From assembly GCA_947652605.1 (NCBI GenBank), contig OX393582.1:10068544-10132543 (forward strand): a stretch of DNA of 64,000 bases. The letters run 5' to 3'. Position numbers and translations under genes: made by a program. The notes beneath the pieces are model-generated. The model saw only the letters and a list, made by a program, of their open reading frames with translations. It ran no database searches and was not told the origin of the DNA. The DNA comes from Elmis aenea. Lineage: Eukaryota > Arthropoda > Insecta > Coleoptera > Elmidae. This document shows, piece by piece, positions 23,656-35,880 of the stretch. Position 1 is the stretch's first letter. Every line of letters starts with the position of its first letter.

Positions 23656-24442
23656 GGGGAGAGCGGGGTAATGACGCTCAGTGGATAATTACGCTCACCG
23701 TCGTTTTGCGCCAGTTTTCAAATATTTAAAAGTTAAACTTAGCAGCCACTTAGCTTTCGTTCTAATAAACACAATGCCGTAAGTAAAAAAACTTATTTCA
23801 CCATAAAACGTAAGTTAATTGAGTGTGTGTCATTTTTAACATTTTCATATAAGAAGTCGCCTACAAAAAAAAAACTGTAAGTAGCTCAATTAGTCTAATT
23901 TGAGTTTGTGCTTTGGTCTCCTATGAAATTTGTGTTATTTTTAGCAGGAGTGACCATATAAAGTTTTTTTTTAAATTCAAGGCTACTTTTGTAAAATACC
24001 GAATTTAGACAATTGTGCAACAGGGGGTAATGGCGCTCAATTAGCTACGGTAATACCGCTTGGTGAGCGGCATTACCCTCATTGATATTTTTATATGTAT
24101 AATTTAATTTATATTTTATTTTTTCTTATAGTAATTGTTCATAATGCCTCATACAACTAAAAGAACAACTGGTAAAGCATCCTGGAATATCAATATCCAA
24201 AAATGTTTACACATAAAATAGGTGAGCGCCATTACCCACTATCAGGCAGGTAATTCCGCTCACTTGCACATTTTTAAATTATTAATAAGTTTTTGTTCTT
24301 TAAAGTTCAATCAAGTTTGACTTAACCCGAACACTAAGTATTGTTTTGGCGACAACAACCTCAAATTACAGGGTAATTGTTGTTACGGTTTAGAATATAT
24401 GAATTATTTCGCTTAGGTGGGCGCCATTACCCCTCCCTCCCC
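23656..24442. mobile_element. pogo-type MITE, family 2 (GGTAATGNCGCTCA)
   Basis: Ends GGGGAGAGCGGGGTAATG and (inverted) GGGGAGGGAGGGGTAATG, flanked by TA (23654-23655 and 24443-24444). The subterminal motif GGTAATGNCGCTCA recurs several more times inside in both orientations (about 24026-24081, 24222-24265 and the right end). It holds the first 25 codons of a pogo-like transposase (24144-24221), which identifies its origin. Confidence 0.88.
24144..24221 (+). pseudogene. pogo/Tigger transposase N-terminus, remnant
   Basis: ATG opens MPHTTKRTTGKASW then NINIQKCLHIK and a stop. Short basic residues after the Met and a Trp about residue 14 match the start of the HTH_psq DNA-binding domain of pogo/Tigger transposases. 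TTTTCTTATAG lies just upstream, possibly a 3' splice site. Right after the stop the sequence jumps to the GTGAGCGCCATTACC subterminal motif, so the rest of the transposase was deleted. The match is from memory of the family start. Confidence 0.6.
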
Positions 24443-24444
24443 TA

Positions 24445-24923
24445 ACCGTGAAGTTAAATCTGTAAGATAAATTACTTTATTTAATTACCTATGGAAATCG
24501 GTTGCTTTATCTCACAAAACTACACAAGCAACATTCAGATTACGATCTTTAGCAATAAAATATATGTTAAATAAAATGAGCAATGTCGGTACTGTGACCA
24601 AAATTAATGCATGTACTTTATTTATAATTAATTGTGTTATATCACGCGTTTAAAAGTTAATTTTTTACAAAAATAAACGGAAATCCGTCCACTTAAAATA
24701 GGAAACTATTTTCGCAAAGAAGCAAATTCGTTTGAGGTGCCTACACATGTCTATTCTTACGCGGTGCTTTTAATTTAGCTCGTTTGAGTTCTTGAGTAAA
24801 GTATATTTGATTTGCAAGTGCTTAGTCTTTTTAGTCCGCCGGTGTTTAAAAACTATTACAGAGGCTGAATTTAATTGCCTATAACATCGTCTTTTTTTTT
24901 TTTTAAATCGACATACTATTTTA
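24445..24923. other. No gene recognised; T-run before candidate exon
   Basis: AT-rich, ending with a T14 run at 24891-24904 upstream of the candidate exon. Could be intron. Confidence 0.4.
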
Positions 24924-25091
24924 ATGAAGGTGATGATCTGCTTAATTAACAGGAAAAGTTTGGCTGCATTGGTATTTGAAAAGTTTTACGAAGAAGAAAT
25001 TGTGCCGGATGCTCCGACAAATGCATTAGAGCAATTTGAAGCTGCACTTTCTATGAATTCTTACAAAAAAGTTGTAGTCTATAGTTTTTAA
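24924..25091 (+). CDS. Candidate C-terminal exon or small ORF, unrecognised
   Basis: The frame from ATG 24924 to TAA 25089-25091 gives 55 residues: MKVMICLINRKSLAALV, then FEKFYEEEIVPDAPT, then NALEQFEAALSMNSYKK and VVVYSF. From KSLAAL on, the composition looks like real protein: acidic, amphipathic, no runs, and GC-richer codons than the neighbours. AG at 24951-24952 (TTAATTAACAG) could be a 3' splice site, making this a terminal exon starting at 24953 rather than an ATG-started gene; its pyrimidine tract is weak. AATAAA follows 64 bp after the stop. I do not recognise the family. It may also be a fragment of a retrocopy or a chance frame. Confidence 0.35.
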   Translation: MKVMICLINRKSLAALVFEKFYEEEIVPDAPTNALEQFEAALSMNSYKKVVVYSF

Positions 25092-25154
25092 GCACAGCGA
25101 ACAAAAAGAAATTTCTAAGTCACGTGTTCAACTTTAACATTATAATTAAATAAT

Positions 25155-25160
25155 AATAAA
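25155..25160 (+). promoter_or_regulatory. Possible polyadenylation signal AATAAA
   Basis: AATAAA, 64 bp downstream of the stop of the 24924-25091 frame. Such hexamers are common in AT-rich DNA, so its value depends on that exon being real. Confidence 0.3.
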
Positions 25161-25575
25161 ATGAACTAAAGTACTACAACAGCCAAAAATTTAAGAAATA
25201 TTGTTAATAATTAGCTCTGTGGTGTTGATTCTTTGTACAAATAGGTACAAAGAATCTACCGAGTATTGCTAAGAAGTATAAAAGCACTACCAAATAATAA
25301 CCAATAAATAATGATCTCTTCTTTCAAATTATCACACGCTGAACCCATCCTGCATAAAATATGTTTTATCACAAAAAAATGGTTATAAACTATAAAGGGA
25401 CAACAATATTGTGTAACTGACACAAAAATAAAATGAAGGCAGATGTAGAACAATGCAAATATCCGACAATCCACTAGTAAAATGGTGGATTAAAACACAA
25501 ATGAATTTAATTGTCTACCGTCAGAGCTGTGAAGTTTGATTTTTACCAAACTCATTCCTTATTATCAGTACTAAT

Positions 25576-25733
25576 ATAACAAGTGCATTGAAAATTATCG
25601 ATAATTTTTGATAAATATGCCCGAACGCAAGTTGAGCTGAAAAAGCACGAGTGCACGAGTGATTTTTTCTGATTCAACTGGCATGAGTGAAGATTTCTTA
25701 AAAATTATAGATTATTTGCAATGCACGAGTTAT
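25576..25733. repeat. Imperfect palindromic MITE-like repeat
   Basis: ATAACAAGTGCATTGAAAAT on the left is mirrored by the inverse of TTGCAATGCACGAGTTAT on the right. A second inner inverted pair (CAAGTTGAGCTGAAAAA and TTTTTTCTGATTCAACTG) makes most of the 158 bp palindromic. CACGAGT occurs several times. No target duplication could be fixed. Confidence 0.6.
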
Positions 25734-28273
25734 ATTTTATCAGAAAATTTCCTTTACCTAACCTATCTGTCAAATTAAGTGTAAGTTATGTCAAATTTTA
25801 CAAGTACTGTCAGAGTGGTGCGTCAGGGGTGTGGTTTAATCTATATTAAAGTAACGCTACTGGTCGCCGAAATTCGTCAAAAAATTATCAAGATCAAAAT
25901 ATTTAATTCCCTCTCCAAATTTGTATTTTCGACCAATCACAAACTCAGATTTATTTAAGTGATGCAATATTGTTTGCTTTATATTAATTTTAAGAACAAT
26001 CTGTTCGTTTCGTAGAGAACTATGTTAAAGAAACTTTACAAAGACATTGATAGATAACAGGCGTGTACTCTGAAAACAGTTGAGCGTTACGATAATAGTT
26101 ATTTAAGATTATTAATGGTTCGTCCTGGTGGCATTTGAACTGAGGTACGCACGCCCCAGGGATAAATTGACACTAACTTGGAGATACGCCGTGTATCGCT
26201 AAACTTGGCAAGTAATTGTAACTTCGGTAAGATAATTTTATTTTGATGTACGGTTGCTTGATGTGCGTTTTAGATATATTGGCACGGTCTCTTGAAATTG
26301 TAAACGCGAGAGGCCTTTCAAACCTTCGCCGATAATTGATCCTTTGGAACGTGTGGCATACCTTTCAATACAAACAGCGCTTGAAATGTATACTGATGTT
26401 TCGATAGATAACATAATATGCTAATTTTAAACAAATACGTATTGTACCAAAACTGTAATTAGCCAATTAGCATCGGCATACGTTGAATAAATATTATTTA
26501 GATAAAATCAATAGTTACTCTACAACCGTAAAGACTTAGGTCCCGATTACATACAGGTTACTTTAAAAACAAAACTATGTCTTTCACTGGTTTTATTTGT
26601 TTTATTAACTGATTTTTGCTATTTTTGACTAGACATAAACCTGTAATTTTAAACACTTCCATTTGTGTTGATAATAATCTTAAGACTCCCTGAAAGAATT
26701 TTTTTAACGCATTGGTCCTATAATTATTGCTATTTTTGTTTTTGGGGATAAATTTACGAATTTGTCATATGATGTTATTGAATACGAGAAATAACCTGAT
26801 AGTATTGTTTTTTGATGACTCGCTTAACATTTTTAGCCAATAGTGAACTTTTCTGACAATTTTGACTTTTTTTGTAACTAAAGACTTCACATTGGACACT
26901 AACCATGCCGTGGTTTTAAGTTACCGAAGCTGTAAAATTTTGTGAGAAATAAAAAAGGTGTAGGTATATTACCTAGGTAGGTAGAGTCTATAGAACACAC
27001 TAAAAAAAATGCTAATCCTTATGTTTAAATAATAAAAAAGAAACGAAGAAATTGGGAAAATGAAGAAATGAATGTGTATACTTATTCAAAATAGTTGGAT
27101 TAATTAAAACAGATTTAAAATCATCTTAAGATTCTTAACATTTTTAGGCTTTTAAGAGACTTTCTCTTATAGTTTCCAAGAACCCAAACATTCGGAATAT
27201 ATGGTGGAACACCCTCTATACATTTATACTTCTGCAACTTTATTTCAACGTTAAAATATTGGGATGGACCGTACTGTGCATAGACCGCACTATTGGGAAA
27301 GAGTACCTATTACTCTTATGTTTATTATTGTTAATTATGGTTCGTAATCGTCTTTGTACGATGGTTGGATCCTCAAACGTTGTTTTTCGTAATACACAGG
27401 TCTGGAACAATTGTTACACAGTAAAAAACAGATAAAACACAACAAATTCCTTTATTTTTCGACCGGCTGTACATTTCTCGGTGGTTGGTTTTTAACTACC
27501 TAAGCGCGACTGTCTTAAGTTTTGGTTCCTGCAGCTAGCCCTTTTTTATTGTAGTTGCATCTTTGTCATTCTCTCCTATAAACACATATTTGTGTAACCG
27601 GTTTAAACATTCTGTATAATTTGGAAACAAGAAACAAATTTCTTATTGTGATGAATAATAAAATCTACTGACCTATTTAAATCATTTGACGTGATGATAC
27701 TAAAATATGTAAACGATTCATGTTAAATAATAAAATGTTGTTGTATTTTTTTTTATGTGATAATAAACAGAAGTAACAAATTGTTTCGGACTTCATAAAT
27801 GAAGTGGCTTACATCCGTCCTGTCTAATGAACGTAAACATTACTGTTTAAAATTAAACGGGATAGAATTTGTAAGTAGGTACAGTTATGATAAAGATCAT
27901 AAATTGTAGCAGTTCACAACAAACTCCAAGCGGTTAAAATAAAATACCTCTCCTTGTTCGCTCGCATCACAAAGAGCATATTCTTGTGAAAATTTCAAGC
28001 TAATTTTAATTTTTACTTTATGGCGCTATACCTTGGGGAAAATCTAAATCGCCTTGTTTATAATACTCATGTTTCCTTTTGTTCTTTAAAATTCATTTAT
28101 CGTCGTGTTTTTCCCTCATTTTCGTGAAATAATAACTTCGCTCTATTACAGTAAAACAAAAGTTGGTTAACATTTGTTTTTAACTACAAAATGTTTTTTG
28201 CCTGTCGGTCTATTCCAAAATTACATATTTTGTTGGATGTTATATATCGGGTGGCCAAATAAGAACGATACAA
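25734..28273. other. No gene recognised
   Basis: AT-rich DNA. A GC-richer stretch (26120-26390) has no open frame of note. Near 28246-28272, TCGGGTGGCCAAATAAGAAC after TATATA looks like the end of a different foldback family, directly abutting the next element. Confidence 0.4.
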
Positions 28274-29532
28274 CTTCACAGGGGGCTAAAAAGTGCGACC
28301 CCTGTTGGTTTTTTCATCAAAACTTTTTGGTGGGTTAAAGTTTCTCAATTTAAAAATTTTTGTTTGCAAGCTCGATTTATTTAGGAACTTTTTTTATTCT
28401 TTAATTTTTCTCGTAAAACTTACAGTTTTTGAGTACAAAATAATGTAAGTGAACATGCACCACTATATAGGGTGTCCCAATTATACACCGCCAAAAAGTA
28501 GGTTCATATTCCTGAGTGAAAATGATGACCATTTGTCAAATATTTTGTTATCCGAAAATGCTTCCTTTCAAAGTTAGAGACCTCCAAATTTGCAAGAAAA
28601 AAAAAATCGAAAAATCGATTACGTCCTAGCCATTTAAGCTAGAGCTATCAAACTTGTCCGAAATGTTAAGGTGTTTCCCATTGACTTTGTGGGATAATTA
28701 GAAAGAAAACACGTAATTGGAAGTATGATTTATAGTCAGGTCATCCGCTTAATTATGAACAAGCCTTAAGTCAAGCATGACATTAGCCAACTAAGTTTAG
28801 TAAAAAAAATATTTGAGGTGTATAAACAGAGTTTGTCGATGCATATTTAGCGCTAATTTTCTCGAAAACGGCTACGTTTACAGCAAAAAACAAAGAGGGA
28901 CGAATTTTTTCCTCTTAAGTCGTACTTTCTTATGAACGAATGACATTTTCAACTTTATTCCAGAGAAAAAAATTCTGAAGATGGTAAGCGGATGACCTGA
29001 CTATAAATCATACTTCCAATTACGTGTTTTCTTTCTATTTATCCCACAAAGTCAATAAGAAACACCTAAACATTTCGGCCAAGTTTGATAGGTCTAGCTT
29101 AAACGGCTAGGACGTTATCGATTTTTTGATTTCTTTTTCTTGCAACTTTGGAGGTCTCTAACTTTGAAAGGAAGCATTTTCGGATAACAAAATATTTGAC
29201 AAATGGTCATCATTTTCACTCAGGAATATGCACCTACTTTTTGGCGGTGTATAATTGGGACACCCGGTATATGCAAATATAAAACGATTCATTTTGGTGG
29301 TATCATGTTTTGTTTATCCTTTTAATAAGTGTAAGACATCTACCAAATATAATTTTTCTACATTTATTCAAATTTGAGAAATAAAATAAAGACCTAATTT
29401 TACCGCTCCCCTTGAGGGGGGTGTAACTCCGAAAGGAGACGTCTAAGGAAAAATATTATGTAAAAGACCCTCCCTAATTTTCGATAAGGAATCACCTCCC
29501 GATTTTTTTTGCATTGTTTACGAAACACCCTG
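28274..29532. mobile_element. Foldback element (16637 family), left-truncated, interrupted
   Basis: CTTCACAGGGGGCT starts within the left arm of the family. The right arm is complete and ends AAACACCCTG before TATA at 29533. The loop is interrupted by another foldback (28468-29267). On the left it abuts the end of an unrelated element (CGGGTGGCCAAATAAG), so the outer left end was lost in a rearrangement. Confidence 0.88.
28468..29267. mobile_element. Nested foldback element, GGGTGTCCCAATTATAC ends
   Basis: Arms at 28468-28753 and 28984-29267 are long inverted copies, from GGGTGTCCCAATTATACACC to GGTCATCCGCTTA, with a loop of about 230 bp. TA borders both ends. It lies in the loop of the outer foldback, so it inserted later. 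The loop shows no clear coding sequence. Confidence 0.9.
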
Positions 29533-29534
29533 TA

Positions 29535-31782
29535 TATTGTTTTTATTATACAGGCCTAAACCTAAAATAAAGCAACTATCTGCAGTAACGCTTTTCCTCT
29601 ATGCTCTATGGAATGGAAGTTCCATACGCCTTGTTTTAAATACCACCCCACTATGCAAGCTTTACAGATGTCAATAAGAGCGTTCATAAAAGCCATATTT
29701 CAAATGTTTTATGGCAATTATTCAATTACATGCGCAACGCCATACGTGTCAAAAGCAAAGCTCGATAAAATGAATTGGACGTTTCATCCAGAGCGGGACT
29801 AATTACTTCAGGAAGTGGCCAATTACTTAGTGCTGCAAACTTGTGAAAATGTGTTTAAGCTATCGTTCACGTAATTAATTTACTTAGCAAAAAGTTATTC
29901 AACTGCCAACTACCAAAACACGTGCCCTTAATCAAGCCGGTCCGCGTTTGATTTCTAATTCCGATTCCTTTTTCATTTCGAACTTTACATAGTGAACTGG
30001 ACAGATATTAAAATATGAATAAAAATAGCCACCAATCGTAGCGGGTACAAATGAAACATTTAATTAAACTATCTCAATATTGCACTATCGATGTCGGTAA
30101 TTAAAAACGTCTTGAGTAAAGTGATTTAAGTTTCTTGATTGCCTTTAACACTCCACTACTAAATTAGGTAGAACTTGTAGATGTAATTAATTTACAACTT
30201 ATAATTGAGACTTTTAATAAAGTTTGTACAGTCGTGATTATATTATTCCATTATTAAATTATCTTTCCTATGTTTTACAAAATTAGCATTTTTGTCCCAA
30301 TTATGTTAAAGTCAAAAGTTAAATCTAGCCTTATGTTTGAATTCTTATTATCTTTTTTTATAAAAATGTTTTAAATCTCTTAAAATAGGGCACTTTGCTC
30401 TTGCGGACATTTCAAAAATTGCTAAAATATAGTGTCCTTTGACTTTTTAGTGAACTTTTGTTTATCTTAAAATTAGTTTTAGTCCATGCGCCAACTTTTA
30501 TCGAGAATAAAATTTTCTGAGAAAACGATAATAAAAAACTTTTCCATTTGTTGCGGGCTTTTTGAATGACGCTGTATATGGATCGATGTATTTATTTTGA
30601 ATAATACGCAAGGTACAAAGGTTTTTTTTTAAATTTTTGTAAGGATGAAAAACAAAAAGGAAGCTGTGAAAACAAAAACAAAACAAGAAAAATGGGAAAT
30701 GATAAAATATTTTTGAAACCGGTTTTGAGTTTGTCCTAAGAAACAGTAGCTACATTTTTGGTAATTTGACCGTTTCTCAATCTTGACTATTAAGCAAGAT
30801 ACCCATGTAACCCCATCGAATTTGCACCAACTTGTACATAGTTTTCGTATTAATTATTTATTTAATTTAATAATCTTTTTATTAGTATAAATATTATTAA
30901 AATTGTATGGCTTAAAATTTATTTTACAATAGTTTCTAGTTGTGTAATAATAAAAATTGATTGTATGTTTTATCATACCGAGTATAATTTTCTATATTAC
31001 AGATTGTATATTTTTCTTTTTCTAAGGAAGCTTACTGTTATAAAATTTTGGTTAATAGTTAATTCTTTATTATCAGTGTTCATAGTATGAAAATGTGTTG
31101 TAAATTTACTCCATATGTTGGTATAATACTTGTTACCTAAGAGTATTTTAAGTTAATAAAAATTTAAAAAACTTGGCGATATGCGAGGTGCAAACTTCGG
31201 TAATATGCAAAATATGCCTGACAATGATATATCAGTGAGATGAGGTATCTAGTGACGTCGTCCAATATAGCGTTGAGCATTTGCCGAGGATTTCCAATTT
31301 TCTTCAATTTTCGCTTTACTATATGCGCAATATTATTTATGTCTACTTCCAGCATAAATCATGTATTATGTATATGCAACCCTCAAGTGTAGATGTAGAG
31401 TTTGGAATTCACTTAAATCTGTATTTTTATTTCTACAGCAGTACATTAGGTATATAAACTTTTTATTTCAAAGTCCTCCAGTTTTTTATTTATTAATGTA
31501 GTGTGGTTGCATTTAAGTTATAAAATTATTGTTTTAAATCACATTACGCATGCAAATATGAAGATCATTTTGTAAAAGTAACTGACATGGAAACTAGTTT
31601 CGTATTTAAACAATGCTCATTTTTTTTTAAATAATGGATAGATTATTATCTATTGTTAATTACACCTGTTTACTTAAATTGCTATTTAAACGATTGTAAA
31701 ACCAAATTTTGTATTGTTTCATAGCACGTTAGTTTCACAGAGTATTTTTGTTAAGACCCAAATATCAAGTAACACATACAAT
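29535..31782. other. No gene recognised; two unexplained small frames
   Basis: Contains a 64-codon + frame (29608-29802) and a 63-codon minus frame (31164-31355). The latter has a true ATG and the basic stretch KRKLKKIGNPRQMLNAILDD. Neither matches a family I recognise, and neither has convincing splice or polyadenylation context. Confidence 0.4.
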
Positions 31783-33271
31783 CAGTGTCTCTCAACCTTT
31801 TTGTATTTGCAACAGGGTTGAGCAGATTTAAATCAATTGATTTAAATCACGATTTAAATCATGATTTAAATCAAGTGATTTTTAAAAAAAAATCATTGAT
31901 TTAAATCAAGAGTTTTTTTTTTTTAATTATCAATTTAAATCGAAGATTATATGAGTACAATATAATATTTATAATAAAACAAAATTGTATTACTATTAGT
32001 AGATAATTAAATACACGAAATGGTGAATAAACCATCTCAATTTGCTCTTGTAAAGTAATATTCATTGTGGAAATGCAATAATTCAAAAAATAAATGACAA
32101 GTTTTAGCGAAGTGAACAGTCATTTTTTTCAATTTCCACGGCACTATTGCTTCTATAACGATTTGAAGAAAAATGTCGAATATCTCGAAAAGTATGAGTT
32201 TTGGGTGTAGGACAAAATATGAAGCTCTTTTAAAGACGAATTCGATGACATAAAAAAATACAGGGGTTTGCATTTGAAAAAATCGAGTTACGAGCTTTTG
32301 AAAATAATGGAAGTTGCCACCTATTTATAAACACCCTTGTATGTGTGATTCAAATTTTTTCATATCGAGCGAACAGAGAAATTTTTTCTGCATGTCCATA
32401 CCAAATTACAACTCTGTACTTCAAAATAACTTCAGGAGAATTTTTTAAATAAAGACTTAAAACCTTGAATAATTTAGAAAATTATTTTTTTTTTACAACG
32501 CCGTATAAAAACCTCTAGTATTTTATTTTGATGCAAAGCTAAAATTAAGGCGGTCAAAAATATTAAATAAAAAATTGGGTGTTGTATTTGAAATATAAAA
32601 GTTGCTATTAGTTCCAGAAAGGTGACTCACCCTGTATATTTGAAAATATTTTTATTGAGTTGTTTAGAAAAAACTGTATAAAATAGCATTTGAATCAACG
32701 TCATATCTCAAGTCGATCGACCGCACTAATGACTCACCCTGTATATAATTAATTAAACATCACCATTTGGCACTGATTTTTTCAAAATTCTTAATCATTA
32801 TATTTAATTTTTCATTTTGACAAAAGTTCACCAATGAATTAAATATATTGGTTATTAAATATATTAGCACAAAACAGAAATAGCATGTGAATATGTCACT
32901 AAATTCGATATGGTACATTTGATTTAAATCAAAAAAATCTGATTTAAATCAAAAAAATCTGATTTAAATAAAATAAATCGTTTTTTTTTATTTTTTTAAA
33001 AAAATCATGATTTTTATCCACCCTGATTTGCAACCCCTTTTCCATGTCAAATTTTACTGCGCTTCCCTTTCAATTCTCTTGTCCTGCCAAAACACAAAAT
33101 GTTTTTATTTTTCAACAATATTTGGACTTGGTATATTATTTTAAAAATGTGTATTTTTGTATGTACCTTAAAAATAGGTACATTGAGATCTGGAATACTA
33201 TAGTATAGTACCCCTATTGAGGTATTTCGCGCCCTCCTTAGGGGGTGCGCCTCACAGGTTGAGAATCACTG
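31783..33271. mobile_element. hAT MITE, interrupted by another hAT
   Basis: Ends CAGTGTCTCTCAACCT and (inverted) CAGTGATTCTCAACCT, a classic hAT terminal type. The flanks CATACAAT and CCATGCAT are only partly alike, so the duplication has decayed. Without the insertion at 31813-33025 and one copy of its duplication, the element is about 270 bp and non-coding. Confidence 0.88.
31813..33025. mobile_element. Nested hAT, GATTTAAATC subterminal repeats
   Basis: Starts CAGGGTTGAGCAGATTTAAA; ends ATCCACCCTG (inverted CAGGGTGGAT). A perfect 8-bp duplication ATTTGCAA (31805-31812 and 33026-33033) fits nTnnnnAn. The palindrome GATTTAAATC and variants repeat about four to five times near the left end and three times near the right (32919-32988). 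Inside, TGACTCACCCTGTATA occurs twice (32626 and 32732), like ends of further small elements, suggesting more nesting. No transposase reading frame remains. Confidence 0.92.
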
Positions 33272-33279
33272 CCATGCAT

Positions 33280-34032
33280 CATTAAAAAGCTTTAAAAAAC
33301 ATAAGCTTTTCTTAATATGAAAGCCAAATATGGTGTATATGTAAAACAATGCAACTTTTTAGTCGATCTCGGAATTTAAGCAATATTTAACCAGCTGAAT
33401 GCAATTCGTTTTCAGCAAACATATATACGAGTACAACGTCTATCTGATCAAGAACTGGGACTAAATATAATAATTTTGGACTCATTTCAGTTGAGTTATA
33501 GAATTTAAAAAATTGAAATGAAGACATGGCAAGTTGCTTTAAGACTCGCGAATATGCCTCTTGTAACATATGCACGGTTTTATCTGGAAACTGACAGTAA
33601 AAAGTTAAAGGGAGGGTCGACTACATTGGCCGCTGTGTGATACTAAAATTCACGCAAATAAAAAACTTGTAAAAATGAATGTACTAGGTTTTAGAGTAAA
33701 TTGCGTACAGAATTTCACAGAATAAAATTAGATTGCGTCATAAGTGACGAAGCTGTTTCTATTTTTCTCGTCCATTTCTGCACTGGATGATACGTTTATA
33801 CTCTCAAGACACTTTATATCTCCACAGATCATATTATGTTTGATTTTTATTGTTTTTTCGCAAATATATATCTTCCAGAATAAAAATAACGACCCGCAGT
33901 TTGCTCAACTTACATCGACTGTTGTCCCGTGTTTTTGTTTGAACAAAACTGTTATTAAATCACGAATGTATTTTATTTGTGGAGATAAATTTCCATGAAA
34001 TATGTAAAGTAAAAAGACTTTAGATTTACTTA
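33280..34032. other. No gene recognised
   Basis: AT-rich spacer with chance open frames on both strands. Confidence 0.5.
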
Positions 34033-35354
34033 GGCAAGACAGGGTAAAAAGTAACACGGGTAGGTTGTAACAGTGCCTATAGTTTCTTTAATTTTTGGTT
34101 TATATCGCCCTAAACGCTTTTGCAATGTTAAGTTACATCCAGCTCCCTACCTACATTGCTAGTTTTCATCTGTCATAGAGGTTAACTTTTTGCCAGCCAC
34201 AGTCACTATTTTCCGCCTAAAAGTTACTGCGTTGTCTCATCCGTGGAGTAACTTTTAGGCGATCTCTAAAATAGGAACAAAAAAGTACCTATATTATTTT
34301 GTTCTAAATTTAGTTGGCTATTGGTGGATGCAATACAATTTGACGTTAAAATCGTGGTTAATTGTGGAGTCCCTGAATTTTTTTTTGTGTACACTTGGGG
34401 TCAAAAGTAACAAAGTGTTACAACCAACCCCAATCAATGTTTTCACTTGCAAATGTTCACTCTTAGCACATAATTGGTGGCTTTCTTCGTAGATGAGAAT
34501 ATACAAGAGTTGTCGGAATAATTTTCCAGTTTGTTGTATCTTTTTGATTAACATTTTTAAATATGTAGGTACTTACTTATAATCTTGGCAAACCTGGTAA
34601 CTGCAGTCCTAAATTATTAAATTATAAAACTCAGTATATAATATTGGTTTAATGATGGAAATGTATGTAAAGCTAAATCATTTCTTAAAAAGCATTTTAA
34701 ATTATAAAACCTATGTAAATTGGTAAGATCTGGTACTTTTGGTTTTCCTACCAGCCGCCATTGTTTTTATTCTATTACCTTAATATTTATAACTTAATAT
34801 AAATAAAGCTTTAACCAACCCAACTTAACCTGACCCTCTTTTACTGATTTAATGAATGACGGTCAGTTTAAGGGCGGTTAGATTTTTTAAAAATAAAACA
34901 AACAGTTATTATGATCCAGTATAAATTTAATAATTTGGGACCGCCCTTACCTGGTATGCCATACTGTTCACTTATCATTTTGTATTGTACCAAAGATATT
35001 TTTTTTTTTTTTTCATTTTGCTAATGTGTATTTTTGAATAAAATATTAATTTTGTTGATGAATACTAATATATTTACCCACTACTTATGAGCTGTGTAAA
35101 TTATTTTGCCGTTACAACTTACCCCAATCATTGTTACTTTTAGCCCCAACGTTGAGGTTGAAAGTAACAGCTGTCTCACTAAAGAAATTTTTTTTTTTCT
35201 AACAGTTGCTTTACGAAACGCACGAAATAAATATCTTGGAAGCAAGACAAATGTCCAATCTATCATTAAACCAATTTGGATGTAAAAAATTTGTAACAAT
35301 CTATGAGAAATTAAATAAAAACAAAAAAATGTTACTTTTATCCCCGGTCTCCCC
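34033..35354. mobile_element. pogo-type MITE, family 1, copy B
   Basis: Right end GGTCTCCCC followed by TA (35355-35356); left end degraded (GGCAAGACAGGGTAAAAAG after TA). Nearly identical to the inverse of 49260-50571 and homologous to 8065-8970. Compared with 8065, it carries an extra insertion at 34586-34961. Motifs AAAGTAAC/GTTACAAC beside CCCC recur internally (34400-34430 and 35110-35170), resembling the terminal sequence. Confidence 0.88.
34586..34961. mobile_element. Nested inverted-repeat MITE in family 1
   Basis: Begins TGGCAAACCTGGTAACTGCA and ends ACCTGGTATGCCA. The ends are inverted copies, both with CCAAATTATTAAATT or a close match inside. It is absent from the homologous element at 8065-8970 and present at the matching place in 49260-50571, so it inserted before that pair was duplicated. 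Confidence 0.85.
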
Positions 35355-35561
35355 TACTTAATGTTCATTTCATATAGAATAATGTGTACTGAAGGTGTTC
35401 TAATATTAGCAGATTGAACGTCAGTCTGCTTAAGGTTTTGTATGCGGAATAGTGAAAACTAAGCATATTCATCAAAGAATAATCGCGGAAGTCTACCAAA
35501 TACGTGAATACTATCAAGAATATTTTTTTCTTGAATAGAAATCCAATGAAACTTAAGCTAG

Positions 35562-35880
35562 TGTCATCATCATCGTTGTCCTCTTACCCGTAGGTGTCGA
35601 GGCGTGTTCCTTCACATTACTTTCTCTCAACAAAGCTACGCCAACCCTTTCGGTCCCTGGTCAACACTCATGCTTCCGCCAATGATTTTCCTCTACGTTT
35701 TAGTATCTCCACTACGCTGCTGTTCCAGGTTGTTCTACGTCGTCTCCTTCTATTTTTACCTATTTTTCTGGCTTCCCATATTTTCTTAACTTGTTTTGTC
35801 TTGTCTATTCGTATTAAATGGCCTGTCCACTTTAATTTCTTTTCCTCTATTTTGCTTTTTAGTGACTACATTTGAAGTTT
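35562..35880 (-). pseudogene. RTE-like retrotransposon, C-terminal tail and 3' end
   Basis: The minus strand reads IEEKKLKWTGHLIRIDKT then WEARKIGKNRRRRRRTTW, NSSVVEILKRRGKSLAEA and a stop, then DRKGWRSFVERK in the same frame. These match the conserved end of an insect RTE-type polyprotein (the GHLxRM and GRPxxxW region). After the stop come CTCGACACCTACGGGTAAGA and a short (GAT)n tail (35565-35578 on +). It is a 5'-truncated dead copy, with one in-frame stop in the conserved tail. Confidence 0.85.

Noticed and set aside
35594..35875. 93-codon + strand hydrophobic frame
   Set aside because: Antisense of an RTE tail whose Arg/Lys-rich minus-strand reading produces the hydrophobic residues on the other strand.
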